Assembly (NCBI RefSeq): GCF_030403505.1
Contig: NZ_JAUEMJ010000005.1
Span: 62,001 to 126,000 of the forward strand
Length of the DNA: 64,000 nt
From: Glycomyces tritici
Lineage (GTDB): Bacteria > Actinomycetota > Actinomycetes > Mycobacteriales > Micromonosporaceae
Direction of reading: 5' to 3'
Positions 45,180 through 54,275 of the stretch are shown here, one piece after another (position 1 is the first letter of the stretch; every line of letters starts with the position of its first letter). The translations under genes were made by a program, and so were the position numbers. The notes under the pieces were generated by a model that was given only the letters and a program-made list of their open reading frames with translations, did not search any database and was not told where the DNA came from.

Positions 45180-46263
45180 CATCGCTCTCTCCACCGCGAT
45201 CATGACCCACCCGGCCCGCGAGGACCGCGCGCGCAAGCTCGCCGAATCGCTGCCGGACCTCAACCCGGCCGTCCTCGTGGACGACACCGAACCCGGCCGG
45301 GGCAACCTCGGCAACGCCCTGCGCGCCTGGGGCGCAGTGGGGGAGGACGCCACGCACCACCTGGTGCTCCAGGACGACGTCGTCCCCTGCGACGGCTTCA
45401 CCGCGCTGGTGCGCCGGGCGGTCGGCGCCCGCCCGGACGCCGCGATCAGCCTGTTCTGCGAATGGGGTTCGCGCAGTGCGACCCTCGCGCGCGTCGCGGC
45501 CCGCCGCGGCTGGGGCTGGGCCCGCGCGGTCGACATGTACACGCCCTCGCAGGGCCTCGTCATGCCGCGCGACACCGCCCTCGCCTTCGCGGCCACCGAG
45601 GACGCCGGCGGCGCCGACGACCTCGCGCTCGTCGCCTACCTGCGCGGGAACGGCGTCGAGAACCTCGTCACCGTGCCGAACCTGCTCGAGCACGACGACC
45701 GGTTGAGCCTGACCGCCAACGGGTTCCAGGGTCCGCGGCTCGCCGTCTGCACCGCGCCCGCCGGCGCCGACCCGGACTTCGGCACGCCCGCCGCCGGGAC
45801 CGGCCTCACGCGGCTCCCGTACGCCTCCTGGATGCGGGTCCACGCCGAGTGGTTCTACTGCGGCGAGTCGCCCGAGGCGTACACGTGGCTCGGGGAGTTC
45901 GGCGACACGCGCCTCCCCGAGGGCTTCCGCAAGACCGACCTGGCCGAGCGGTTCCGCGCGGACCTCGCCGAAGTCGGCGCGCCGCTGACGCAGGCGGCGA
46001 GCGAACTGACCCTCTTCGAGTACTGGACCGTCCACTTCGCACTCGGCCTCGTCCAGCCCGAACCGCTCGCAACCCCGCCCGGCCCGTTCGCCGAGGCCGC
46101 GTTCGCCACCGCGTTCCCCGGCCTGTTCCGCCGCTACCTGCCGCTGGACACCGTCGACGCCCTGCGCGGCAGCGCCGGCCGCCTCGCCGCCGCCGCGTTC
46201 GAACGCGGCGCCGCCGCCGACATCGAACGGCCGCAACCGGCCTGGTACGAGGAGACCCGATGA
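45169..46263 (+). CDS. Putative GT-A-type glycosyltransferase, unassigned family
   Basis: 364 residues; I do not recognise a named family. It looks like a GT-A nucleotide-sugar transferase: HLVLQDDVVPCDGF near residue 65 gives an Asp-Asp metal motif after a hydrophobic strand. An aromatic-rich segment (WGWARAVDMYTPSQG) and the acid-rich ATEDAGGADDLALV follow, a layout like GT25-type enzymes. The C-terminal third is helical. The GTG at 45169 is chosen because it starts just before the hydrophobic ADIALSTAIM strand; it overlaps the upstream gene by 11 nt and the P450 by 4 nt. A sugar-transfer role is inferred from the Asp motif and the two flanking transferases. Confidence 0.65.
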   Translation: MRADIALSTAIMTHPAREDRARKLAESLPDLNPAVLVDDTEPGRGNLGNALRAWGAVGEDATHHLVLQDDVVPCDGFTALVRRAVGARPDAAISLFCEWGSRSATLARVAARRGWGWARAVDMYTPSQGLVMPRDTALAFAATEDAGGADDLALVAYLRGNGVENLVTVPNLLEHDDRLSLTANGFQGPRLAVCTAPAGADPDFGTPAAGTGLTRLPYASWMRVHAEWFYCGESPEAYTWLGEFGDTRLPEGFRKTDLAERFRADLAEVGAPLTQAASELTLFEYWTVHFALGLVQPEPLATPPGPFAEAAFATAFPGLFRRYLPLDTVDALRGSAGRLAAAAFERGAAADIERPQPAWYEETR

Positions 46264-47678
46264 CCGTGCCCGGGCCCGCGCCCCACCGGTGGCTCGGGCG
46301 GCGGCGCAACGCCCACGAGTACGCCGTCGACCCGGTCGGCTACACCGCCCGCCTCCACCACGAGTACGGCCCCGTCAGCGGGCTCGTGCACGGGGACCGG
46401 CGCCAGGTCTTCGCGTTCGGGCCCGAGCACAACCGGACCGTCCTCACCCGCGGCGACACCTTCCACACCGTGCTCGAGTACGCCATCCCGCAGGGCATCC
46501 GGGACGCCAGGCGCGGCATCGGGCTGCTCAACATGAACGGCCCCGAGCACCGCCGGGCCCGCCGCGTCGCCACGCCCTCGTTCAGACCGCAGGCAGCTCT
46601 GGCGCACGGCGAGCTGATCGCCCGCCTCGCCGCCGAAGAGGTCGACTCGTGGATGCCCGGCGAGCCGTTCGACCTGACCGACCGGATGCGCCGCCTGACG
46701 CTTCGGATCGCGTGCCTGTGCTTCTTCGGCGTCGACATCGCCGCGCAGGCCGACCACATCGGACGCATGGTCCAGGACATGCTGGCGCTGCGCTACTTCG
46801 CCTCCTCCATCCGGTACTTCCCGTTCGACCTCCCCGGCACCCCGTACCGGCGGCTGCTCACCGTGATCCGCAGGCTCGACGGCGCGCTCGCCGAGATCAT
46901 CGAGACCCGCCGCGCCGGCGCCCGCCCCGAAGGCGCCGCCCCCGACCTGCTCCAGTCCCTCATGGACGCCCGCGGCGAGGACGGCGGCGCCTTCGGCGAC
47001 GACCAGCTCGTCGGGCAGCTCACGACCCTCCTCGTCGCCGGGCACGAGACCTCCTCGAACACCCTGGCCTGGACGCTCCTGCTGCTCTCGCAGCACCCGG
47101 CCGAACTCGACAGGCTCCTCGCGGCCCTTCCGGAACGGCCCGAGGGGCGGGCGGTCGCGCTCGAGTTCCCCGCGGGCCTGGACCACGTGCTCAAGGAGGT
47201 CCTGCGGCTCCTGCCGCCCGGACCCAACACCTCCCGGATCGCCGTGGAGCCCACCGAGATCGGCGGCCACGAGATCCCGGCCTGGTGCCAGGTCGTCACC
47301 AGCAAGTTCGCCACCCACCGCGACCCCGAGGTCTTCGCGGAGCCGCTCCGCTTCCACCCCGCCCGGTGGGAGACCCTGCGGCCCAGCCTGTACCAGTACC
47401 TGCCGTACGGGGCCGGCCCGCACGCCTGCATCGGCGCCGCGTTCGCCGACCTGGAGATGAAGACTGTGCTCGCCACCGTCCTCGGCCGCTACCGGCTCGA
47501 CCCGGCCCCCGGCGCCGACGTCTCGCGCCAGGTCGGACTCATGATGGCGCCCAAGGGACCCGTACCCGTGATCGCGCGCCCCCGCGCCGACCCGGCCCCG
47601 CCGCCCACCGCGGTCACGGGCGACCTGCACGACATGGTGGACCTCGACGGCGAGACCCGATGGAGGCTCGGATGGTAG
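46260..47678 (+). CDS. Cytochrome P450 monooxygenase
   Basis: 472-residue haem monooxygenase. The I-helix oxygen motif is AGHETSSN (residues 260-267), the K-helix ExxR is E313-R316 (KEVLR), and the haem ligand is C390 in YGAGPHACIG, where the usual Phe of FxxGxxxCxG is Tyr. It is longer than most actinobacterial P450s (about 400 residues) and nearer to CYP110-like or eukaryote-like class members, with an extra C-terminal tail after residue 440. It lies between two transferase genes with ATGA overlap. It could hydroxylate the aryl ring or a sugar; C-1027 also uses a P450 on its benzoxazolinate precursor. Confidence 0.9.
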   Translation: MTVPGPAPHRWLGRRRNAHEYAVDPVGYTARLHHEYGPVSGLVHGDRRQVFAFGPEHNRTVLTRGDTFHTVLEYAIPQGIRDARRGIGLLNMNGPEHRRARRVATPSFRPQAALAHGELIARLAAEEVDSWMPGEPFDLTDRMRRLTLRIACLCFFGVDIAAQADHIGRMVQDMLALRYFASSIRYFPFDLPGTPYRRLLTVIRRLDGALAEIIETRRAGARPEGAAPDLLQSLMDARGEDGGAFGDDQLVGQLTTLLVAGHETSSNTLAWTLLLLSQHPAELDRLLAALPERPEGRAVALEFPAGLDHVLKEVLRLLPPGPNTSRIAVEPTEIGGHEIPAWCQVVTSKFATHRDPEVFAEPLRFHPARWETLRPSLYQYLPYGAGPHACIGAAFADLEMKTVLATVLGRYRLDPAPGADVSRQVGLMMAPKGPVPVIARPRADPAPPPTAVTGDLHDMVDLDGETRWRLGW

Positions 47679-48682
47679 AACACCCCCAGGTCAGCCTGGT
47701 GATGGCGACCTGCGACAAGCGCGACTACCTCGCGCTCACCCTCGAATCCCTGCTGGCGCAGACCTACCGGCGGTTCGAGGTGGTCGTGTGCGACGACGGG
47801 ACCGCCGGCGGCGTCGCCGACATCGTCGACCCGCTCCGCGACCGGCTCGACCTCACCCTCGTGGTGCAGGAGAACCGGGGCCGCGCCGCCGCCCGCAACG
47901 CCGCCCTCGAACGCGCCCAAGGCGACCTCGTCGTCTTCATGGACGACGACCGCATGGCCGCCCCCGGCTTCGTCGCCGCCCACGTCGCCGCCGCCGGCGA
48001 CGACTCGCACGCCGCCATCGGCTGGAAGCGCCGCGCCCTCACCTGGTGGCGGCCCGGCGTCCTCCCCGTCGGCGAGGACGACCTCCTGCGGCTCGCCGAC
48101 CGCGTCGGCGGCGCCGAGCGGCTGCGCGAACCGATCCGCCTCCTCGAACCCGGCGACCTCGCCGCCGACCCCGAAGCGGCCCTGGCCCGCGTCGAACTGG
48201 GCGACGAGCCCGACAACTACCACGCGGTCGTCGAGGAGTACGGGACCAGCCTCGACGGCTTCCGGTTCGGATGGGCGCTGGCGACGACGGCGAACCTGGG
48301 CGTCTCGCGCGAGGCGGTCGCGAAGGCCGGCGGCTTCGACGAGTCCTTCACCGGCTGGGGCCTGGAGGACACCGACCTGAGCTACCGGCTGCACCGCCTC
48401 GGCATCCGGTTCTCGGTGCGCACCGAGGCCGTGAACCACCACCAGGTCCACCCGCTGGCCGATCCGAACCCGATGGTGGCGCAGCGGGTCATGCGCGCCC
48501 AGCTGATGCGCAACCTCGACCACTTCTGCCGGCGGCACCGCGCGCTCGACGCCTACCTGTTCCGGCGGCGCTGGGAGCACGCCATGACCCTGGCCGAGGC
48601 CGACCGGCTCCTGAAGCTGGTCGAAGGCGAGGAGGACCCGGTCCTGCGACGCGAGCTCGAATCGCTCTACGGGGACCGGTAA
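47672..48682 (+). CDS. Family 2 glycosyltransferase (GalNAc-transferase-like layout)
   Basis: 336-residue GT-A enzyme. VSLVMATCDKRDYL opens the nucleotide-binding fold; GDLVVFMDDDRM holds the metal-binding Asp cluster near residue 92; GWGLEDTDLSYRL near 230 is the acceptor and catalytic motif shared with polypeptide-GalNAc and chondroitin-type transferases. The ATG at 47672 is chosen for its GGAGG site 6 nt upstream; an in-frame ATG at 47660 lacks one. It overlaps the P450 by 7 nt and is the last gene of the rightward operon, which ends in a strong hairpin. Confidence 0.87.
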   Translation: MVEHPQVSLVMATCDKRDYLALTLESLLAQTYRRFEVVVCDDGTAGGVADIVDPLRDRLDLTLVVQENRGRAAARNAALERAQGDLVVFMDDDRMAAPGFVAAHVAAAGDDSHAAIGWKRRALTWWRPGVLPVGEDDLLRLADRVGGAERLREPIRLLEPGDLAADPEAALARVELGDEPDNYHAVVEEYGTSLDGFRFGWALATTANLGVSREAVAKAGGFDESFTGWGLEDTDLSYRLHRLGIRFSVRTEAVNHHQVHPLADPNPMVAQRVMRAQLMRNLDHFCRRHRALDAYLFRRRWEHAMTLAEADRLLKLVEGEEDPVLRRELESLYGDR

Positions 48683-48712
48683 GGCCCCGGGGGACCGCGT
48701 CCCCCGGGGCCT
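48682..48712. terminator. Bidirectional terminator at the right end of the cluster
   Basis: A perfect 13-bp stem (48682-48694 with 48700-48712) and a 5-nt loop begin on the last base of the glycosyltransferase stop codon. It lies 12 nt from the convergent EF-hand gene and marks the right border of the cluster. Confidence 0.8.
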
Positions 48713-48723
48713 GAAGCCGTACC

Positions 48724-49407
48724 TCAGAACTGGGCCGGTGCCAGTATCGGGCTGCCGACCTTGCCCAGCAGGTTGTTCGCCGGGTGGTTGCGCTCGCTGC
48801 CGAGGAAGAAGCTGAAGATCGCGCTCCGCCACTCGTCGGGCGAGATCCGGTTGTCGTGGTCGGCGTCCAGGTACTCGAACACGCGGTGGCTCTCCTGGTA
48901 GTCCACGCCGTGCCAGTTGCGCAGCAGCTGCACGAACTCGCCGGAGCCGATGAGGCCGTCGCCGTCCTCGTCGGCGATCGCGAAGTACGCGTCCGCGATC
49001 GAGGCGAGCTTCGCGGCGGCGGCGAACTGGTCGGCGATCATGTGCTCGGCCAGCGCGGCGCGCAGCTCCCGGCGGCCGACCCGGCCCTCGGCGCCGTCGG
49101 CCTTCGGGGCGATGAACTCGCTCCACAGCCGCTCGGTGGCCTCGCGCAGCTCCAGGCCCATCGGGCTGTCGACGGGGATGCCGCGCGCGCCGAGGACGCG
49201 GGCGGCGGCCTCGTTCAGGTTCGCCTCGGTGATGTAGCCGTTCCCGTCGATGTCGAGCGTGTCGAACCAGCGGTCGAACTTGTTCAGGCGGATTCTGCCG
49301 ACGTTCGCGGGCCGCTGGGACCTGACGGCGATGGCGATCGCCGCCCCGGCGGCGACCGCGGTCGCGACGGCCCCGACTGCCAGTGCCCTGGTGCGCTGCT
49401 TCTTCAT
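48724..49407 (-). CDS. Membrane-anchored EF-hand calcium-binding protein
   Basis: 227 residues. An N-terminal hydrophobic helix (about 8-28, Ala/Val rich) acts as anchor or signal. The body resembles calerythrin-type bacterial EF-hand proteins: DIDGNGYITEAN near residue 52, DEDGDGLIGSGE near 145 and DADHDNRISPDE near 180 are three canonical calcium loops with acidic residues at positions 1, 3, 5 and 12. A fourth, degenerate hand lies near 100-115. It is convergent with the biosynthetic operon and outside its terminator, so it is probably unrelated to it. The cellular role of such proteins is mostly unknown. Confidence 0.85.
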   Translation of the reverse strand: MKKQRTRALAVGAVATAVAAGAAIAIAVRSQRPANVGRIRLNKFDRWFDTLDIDGNGYITEANLNEAAARVLGARGIPVDSPMGLELREATERLWSEFIAPKADGAEGRVGRRELRAALAEHMIADQFAAAAKLASIADAYFAIADEDGDGLIGSGEFVQLLRNWHGVDYQESHRVFEYLDADHDNRISPDEWRSAIFSFFLGSERNHPANNLLGKVGSPILAPAQF

Positions 49408-49597
49408 GGATCTCCCGTTTCCTCTGGTGTTCGGTGACCGGACCCCCGGCCGGGAATGTCCGGTTCGCTATCCAGGTCGGATCGTGCCACGGCGGGCGCG
49501 GCCCGGGGACTGAAACCGCCGATCCGGCTCGCATGCCGGGACCGGTCCCGAGCGATCGGTGCTGCACTGGGGCGGTCCCGACGCCCCGAGGAGCGCC

Positions 49598-51145
49598 ATG
49601 TACCCCGAGCCCGCCCCGCAGTTCCCGCCGCAGTCCGCGGCGCCGCCGCCGCGTCCCGCGCCGCCTCGCCGCGCGACCGACCCGGTGGCCGCGGTCGCCG
49701 GGAACGCCACCATGCTCGGCCTCGGCTACATGCTCATGCGCCGCCCGGTCCTGGCCGTCCTCGCGCTCTGCGGGACCGGGTTCCTGCTGTGGTCCGCCGC
49801 CGTCCAGACCGAGAACCCGCTCTGGAGGCTCCTGCTGCCCGCCTGGGGCCTGGTGATGATCCTCCACGCCTGGTGGCTCACCCGCCGCTCGCGCCCCGAC
49901 CGGCTCGTCGACCTCACGGACTCGGCCGCCCTGCTCGGCTCCGCGAAGCCCGATCCGGGCCGGCGCTCCAAGGTCTTCGCCGTCACCGCCGCCGCGCTCG
50001 TCCTGCTCACCGCGGTCTGGTTCCGCGTCGACGCGTGGCGGATCGCCGACGACGCGGAGACCGCCCACACCGCGGGCGACTGCGAGGAGGCCACGGCCGC
50101 ACTCGACCGCTTCGACGCGGTCCACCGCGTCGCCTTCGGACCGGCCGTCCTGCGCGGCGAGGAGGAGCGGGAGGCCTGCGCACTCCTCCTGGCCGCCCTG
50201 GAGTCGTCCCGGGAGGCCCCCACCGAGGCCGCCGCCACCATGGAGACCTACCTCGGCCACCCCGGCGCGCTCTGGGACGGCGCCGGCCCCAAGCGCGCCC
50301 AGTTCATGCTCGAAGCGGCGCTCCTCGACTCCCACCCGAACCCCACCGTCCTCGAGGAGGCCTTCGCGCAGCTCTCGACCACGCTCGACGAGCACCCCGG
50401 CCAGTCCGCGGCCGTAGCATCCACAGTGGAGGGGTTCATGGCCGGCCTCGCCGAGGCCCCGCCGTGCACCGGCCACGCCGTGGACGACTGGCTCGCCGCG
50501 CAGTCATGGGAAGCGGAGGAGCTCACCGCGCCGGTCGCCGCCGCCGTGGACCAGGTGCCGCTGCGGATGCTCGACTGCGCCAAGGAGACCGCCGAGGCCG
50601 GTGGCGGCGACGGCGCCGTGCTCTTCCGCGAGTTCCTCACCGCCTACCCCGACCACGAACGGGCCGGCGAGGCCGCGGACGGCGTCCTCGCGTCAGGCAC
50701 GTACTGCGCCGACCCGGTCGCCTACCGCGGCGCCCCCGACCCCGGCGGCACCGGCCCCCACCCGATGCAGCTGGCCGGCTCCTGGGGCTCGGAAGGGCGC
50801 GGCTTCCCCGACTCCTGGCTCGCGACGACCGCCGCCGAGACCGCACTGGTCGTCTGCGCGGACGCCGAGGCCGGGGAGTTCCAGGAGGCCTGCCGGTACC
50901 GCAGGCCCTCCGGAGACACCTTCTACGCCTACTTCTTCGCGCACCGCTTCACCATCAAGGCCTACGCGCTCCAGACCGGCGAGCTCGTCGAGGAGTACGC
51001 CCGCGAGATCGGCGACCCGTGCCCGGACACCCTCGACGGCACCTACGCCACCATCTTCGTCCAGATCTCCGACACCAGCCTGTCCATGGCCTCGGAGTAC
51101 ACCGACGAGGACTTCCGCGACATGTTCGCCCCGCTCATGGATTGA
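49598..51145 (+). CDS. Hypothetical membrane protein with large C-terminal domain
   Basis: 515 residues, no recognised family. A Pro-rich cytoplasmic start (residues 3-22) precedes three predicted membrane helices (about 50-68, 76-95, 127-143). A C-terminal acidic region of about 370 residues follows, probably outside the membrane. It is helical, with repeated Ala/Glu segments reminiscent of solenoid folds, and holds eight or so Cys (for example DCEEAT, PPCTGH, TYCADP, ACRYRR) that could form disulfides. The ATG at 49598 has GAGGAG 5 nt upstream. It stands alone, divergent from the EF-hand gene. Confidence 0.7.
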   Translation: MYPEPAPQFPPQSAAPPPRPAPPRRATDPVAAVAGNATMLGLGYMLMRRPVLAVLALCGTGFLLWSAAVQTENPLWRLLLPAWGLVMILHAWWLTRRSRPDRLVDLTDSAALLGSAKPDPGRRSKVFAVTAAALVLLTAVWFRVDAWRIADDAETAHTAGDCEEATAALDRFDAVHRVAFGPAVLRGEEEREACALLLAALESSREAPTEAAATMETYLGHPGALWDGAGPKRAQFMLEAALLDSHPNPTVLEEAFAQLSTTLDEHPGQSAAVASTVEGFMAGLAEAPPCTGHAVDDWLAAQSWEAEELTAPVAAAVDQVPLRMLDCAKETAEAGGGDGAVLFREFLTAYPDHERAGEAADGVLASGTYCADPVAYRGAPDPGGTGPHPMQLAGSWGSEGRGFPDSWLATTAAETALVVCADAEAGEFQEACRYRRPSGDTFYAYFFAHRFTIKAYALQTGELVEEYAREIGDPCPDTLDGTYATIFVQISDTSLSMASEYTDEDFRDMFAPLMD

Positions 51146-51149
51146 ACCG

Positions 51150-51170
51150 GATCATCCATAGTGGATGATC
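51150..51170. terminator. Short bidirectional hairpin between convergent genes
   Basis: A perfect 9-bp stem (GATCATCCA, 51150-51158, with 51162-51170) and a 3-nt loop lie 5 nt after the membrane protein stop and 38 nt before the stop of the convergent FucU-like gene. Confidence 0.6.
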
Positions 51171-51208
51171 GAGGCCGAGGCCGACCGCGTTCCTCGCTTC
51201 CGTCGGGT

Positions 51209-51643
51209 TCAGGAGGCCTTTCGGGGCGTCACGCCGACCACGCCGACCGTGAGCAGCAGGTTCGAGTACTGGCGCTGGTCGCCCGTGGCGACGACCACGG
51301 CGGTGTCGGCGCCCTTCGCGAGGTCGTAGAACGCGAACCGCTCGACCGCCTCGAACGGCACCACGTCACCGAGCATCGTCCGGTAGCCCTCGTGGGCGGG
51401 CACGGACGGCCCGTCGGACGCCATCACGACCGCGTGCTCGACCGCCACCGCGTCCAGCAGCGTCTCGAGCACCTGGTCCCCGGTGAGCAGGTTCGCCCGG
51501 AGGTTGAGGTGGATCATCGCCGCCGCCGGATTGGCATGCGTCGAGCACGGGAAGTGCCCGTCCGCGATGAGGATCCGCGAGCCGTGGCCGGCCGCGGCCA
51601 GCGCCGCCAGGAGCGGCGGGTGGATGAGCGGGTATCTGAGCAT
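51209..51643 (-). CDS. RbsD/FucU-family sugar mutarotase
   Basis: 144-residue cytoplasmic enzyme that interconverts anomers of a free monosaccharide (L-fucose for FucU, D-ribose for RbsD). Landmarks are HPPLLAALAAAGHGSRILIADGHFP in two pieces near the start, with the catalytic His, and YSNLLLTVGVV near the end. The DVVPFEAVERFAFYDLA stretch leans towards FucU. The ATG at 51643 has AAAGG 6 nt upstream. It lies downstream of the beta-helix hydrolase operon but behind that operon's terminator. The GH141 family contains fucosidases, so a fucose link is possible but unproven. Confidence 0.85.
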   Translation of the reverse strand: MLRYPLIHPPLLAALAAAGHGSRILIADGHFPCSTHANPAAAMIHLNLRANLLTGDQVLETLLDAVAVEHAVVMASDGPSVPAHEGYRTMLGDVVPFEAVERFAFYDLAKGADTAVVVATGDQRQYSNLLLTVGVVGVTPRKAS

Positions 51644-51785
51644 GTTCGCCTTTCCGGAGCCGGTCGGGCCGAGCCGCGACCCTGACCAAGGTACATCTGA
51701 TCCATACGAGCGATCGAAGCGATCATTGCCCCGGCAATGCCGCGGGACACCGCTGATACAGCGATCGGCATTCGATCGCGACGCC

Positions 51786-51815
51786 GATGGCGCGGCCCGC
51801 GAGGGCCGCGCCATC
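51786..51815 (-). terminator. Terminator of the SBP-permease-enolase-hydrolase operon
   Basis: A perfect 13-bp stem (51786-51798 with 51803-51815) and GCGA tetraloop lie 20 nt past the stop of the beta-helix hydrolase gene. Confidence 0.75.
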
Positions 51816-51835
51816 AGTGTCCGGTCGAGCCGTGG

Positions 51836-54238
51836 TCAGCCGAGCGTCCAGCGCTGGTTCGCGCCGCCGTTGCAGGTCCACAGCACCACTTTGGAGCCGT
51901 TCGCGGTCGCCGCGCCGGAGACGTCGAGGCACAGCCCCGACCCGGCGTTGGTGATCGAGCCGTCCGCGTTGCGGTTCCACTTCTGGTTCGTGCCGCCGTG
52001 GCACGACCAGATGATGGCCGCCGTGCCGTTGGCCGTGCCGCCGCCGCTCGCGTCCAGGCACCGCCGGTTCCCGTCCGCGTACACCGTGAACTCGCCTGCG
52101 GCCGTGAAGGTCCACTGCTGGTTCGCGCCGCTCCAGCAGTCGTAGATCTGCAGCTGCGTGCCGTTGGTCGTGGACTGGTTCGGCACGTCCAGGCACCGGT
52201 TCGCGCTGGCCGAGCGCAGCGCGCCCGACCCGCCGGGGTTCCCGCCGTCGCGCGGACCGGCGGCCGCCATGATCTGCGAGGCCGCGGCCGGGGGCGAGCC
52301 GGCGTTGAACGTGGTGTTGTTCCTGACGGTGTTGCCGCGCTGGCCGTCCACGAGCCCGGTGATGCTCGAGTTCGTGGTGTAGTTCCCGGTGACGGACATG
52401 TTGCCGGTGAGGTTGCCGCTCTGGTTGTTGGCGTGCGCCCATTGCCCGTACGTGTTGCGGAAGACGTTGCCGGACAAGCTGAAGTACCGCGAGCCCTCGT
52501 CGAAGTACATGCCGAGCTGGCCGCTGTTCTCGCAGAAGTTCCCGCTGATGGCGCTGTTCGGGTGTGCCGACAGCGAGTAGATGCACCCGGCGTCGAACAG
52601 CGTCTCCACGACGTTGCGGACGTGGTTGCCGGTGACGTTCACGTACTGGGAGGTCGTGGGCGTCTGGTAGATCGGCTGGAAGTCGTAGAGCCCCCGGTTG
52701 AGGTACTCGGGGCTGCCGCCCGGATCGTTGGCGCCCCAGCCGAAGCCGACGTTGATGCCGCTGTAGGGCATGTCGGACACGTAGTTGTGGGCGATGGTGA
52801 GGCGGGTGGCGTAGGTGCCGAGGATCGCGACCTGGTCGAGGTACTCGACCGCGGTGTCGTGGATGCTGTTGTCGCTGATCATGATGTCGCTGTTGATCAT
52901 CCGGGAGTCGCCGGGGTGGTGGGCGTCGGGGCGGACCCCGCCGACCACGATGCCGCCGCCGGCGCCCGCGGTGAAGGTGTTGCCGGTGACCTCGATGTTC
53001 TTGGCGCCGAGGCCGACTCCGGTGCTGTGCGCGTTGGCGTCGTTGCCGATGCCGAGGTCGACGGAGCCGAGGTTGCGGAAGGTGTTGCCGGTGAAGGTGA
53101 TGCCGTCGGCGGCCGAGACCTGCACCGCGGCGGGCACCTGGGCCCAGCTGTTGCGCGCGGCCTCGAAGCCCTTGCAGCCGGAGCGGCACGAGGTGAACGC
53201 GTCGGCGGGCCGGTTGGGCTGGACGCCGGTGATGAACGTGCCGGTCTGCTGGTTCGCGTACCCGTTGTTCGAGCCGGCGTCGAGCCAGCTGGTGCCGGTG
53301 AAGGTGAGCCCGGCGAACTCGAGCGCGCGCACCGGCTGGTCGTAGGTCCCGCCCACTTCGACGAGCGTCTCCAGGCGCGGGAGCTCGACCTTGGCGTTCG
53401 CCATGTTCTGGCCCGACAGCGGCTTGTAGTAGAGCCGCCCGGCGGCCGTGTCGAGGTACCACTCGCCGCCCTGGTCGAGGAAGCGCTTGGAGTTGAGCAG
53501 GTAGAACTTCGGCGTGCGGAACGGGTTCTGGATCGCGTCGTACCCGTAGGTGTTGTTGTTCCACGCGGGCTGCTGCATCGTCACGGTCCGGCCGCTGATG
53601 CCCTGCACGGGCGCGAACCGGTTGGTGAAGGAGAGCAGGGCCTGGAGCTCGATGCGCTGCTTGTCGGGCAGCGACGCCAGGTAGTCGAAGTTGCCGTTGT
53701 TCAGGGTGAACCCGCTGGCGTTCAGCGTCATGTCCGAGGGCGCGATGCTGGTGCGCGCCCGCTGGGCGAGGACGCCGTCCACGTAGAGCTGCCGGGTGTC
53801 GAAGCCGGTGCCCACGTCGGCCCGGTAGATCCCGGTCGCGGCGTCGTCGAGGGTCCAGCCGGTGACCGCTTGCGCGCCGGTGACCACGGGGCTCGCGCCG
53901 TCGGCGGCCCGCCAGGTCACGGTGTGGCCGTTCCTGCCCGAGTCGCCGGCGTTGAACCGCAGCGGGCTCGAGAGCCGGTAGGTGCCGTTGAGGAGGTTGA
54001 CCGACACGTCGCCGTCACCCGCTCCGGCGGCCTGGCGGGCCCGCCTCTGGGCCTCGGTCAGGGTCTTGAGCGGTTGGCTCGAGGTGCCCGCGGCGGTGTC
54101 GCTGCCGGTGGGGGAGACGTAGAAGTCGTAGGCGGTCTGCGCTTGTGCCGGGGAAGCGCCGAGGCCCGCGAGGGCTCCGGCGACGGCGAGAAGCAGAGCC
54201 GCCGCAAGGGCGAGTCGCTTCGGGGGTGAGTGCCGCAT
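51836..54238 (-). CDS. Secreted parallel beta-helix glycoside hydrolase (GH141-like) with CBM13
   Basis: 800-residue exported enzyme. The signal peptide cleaves near residue 34 (ASPAQAQ). The mature start YDFYVSPTGSDTAAGTSSQPLKTL is the typical opening of GH141 and related beta-helix enzymes; read here as two motifs, YDFYVSPTGSD and the Leu/Thr segment. Asn-rich beta-helix rungs run to about residue 660 (ITFTGNTF, IEVTGNTF, ISGNFCEN). A three-repeat CBM13 closes the protein. GH141 members include alpha-L-fucosidase and xylanase. The ATG at 54238 has AAAGG about 9 nt upstream. It is the last gene of the leftward operon, 37 nt after the enolase-like gene. Confidence 0.8.
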   Translation of the reverse strand: MRHSPPKRLALAAALLLAVAGALAGLGASPAQAQTAYDFYVSPTGSDTAAGTSSQPLKTLTEAQRRARQAAGAGDGDVSVNLLNGTYRLSSPLRFNAGDSGRNGHTVTWRAADGASPVVTGAQAVTGWTLDDAATGIYRADVGTGFDTRQLYVDGVLAQRARTSIAPSDMTLNASGFTLNNGNFDYLASLPDKQRIELQALLSFTNRFAPVQGISGRTVTMQQPAWNNNTYGYDAIQNPFRTPKFYLLNSKRFLDQGGEWYLDTAAGRLYYKPLSGQNMANAKVELPRLETLVEVGGTYDQPVRALEFAGLTFTGTSWLDAGSNNGYANQQTGTFITGVQPNRPADAFTSCRSGCKGFEAARNSWAQVPAAVQVSAADGITFTGNTFRNLGSVDLGIGNDANAHSTGVGLGAKNIEVTGNTFTAGAGGGIVVGGVRPDAHHPGDSRMINSDIMISDNSIHDTAVEYLDQVAILGTYATRLTIAHNYVSDMPYSGINVGFGWGANDPGGSPEYLNRGLYDFQPIYQTPTTSQYVNVTGNHVRNVVETLFDAGCIYSLSAHPNSAISGNFCENSGQLGMYFDEGSRYFSLSGNVFRNTYGQWAHANNQSGNLTGNMSVTGNYTTNSSITGLVDGQRGNTVRNNTTFNAGSPPAAASQIMAAAGPRDGGNPGGSGALRSASANRCLDVPNQSTTNGTQLQIYDCWSGANQQWTFTAAGEFTVYADGNRRCLDASGGGTANGTAAIIWSCHGGTNQKWNRNADGSITNAGSGLCLDVSGAATANGSKVVLWTCNGGANQRWTLG

Positions 54239-54275
54239 GGCGTGTTGCCTTTCCATCGTTGGCGAGGCGGTGGTC

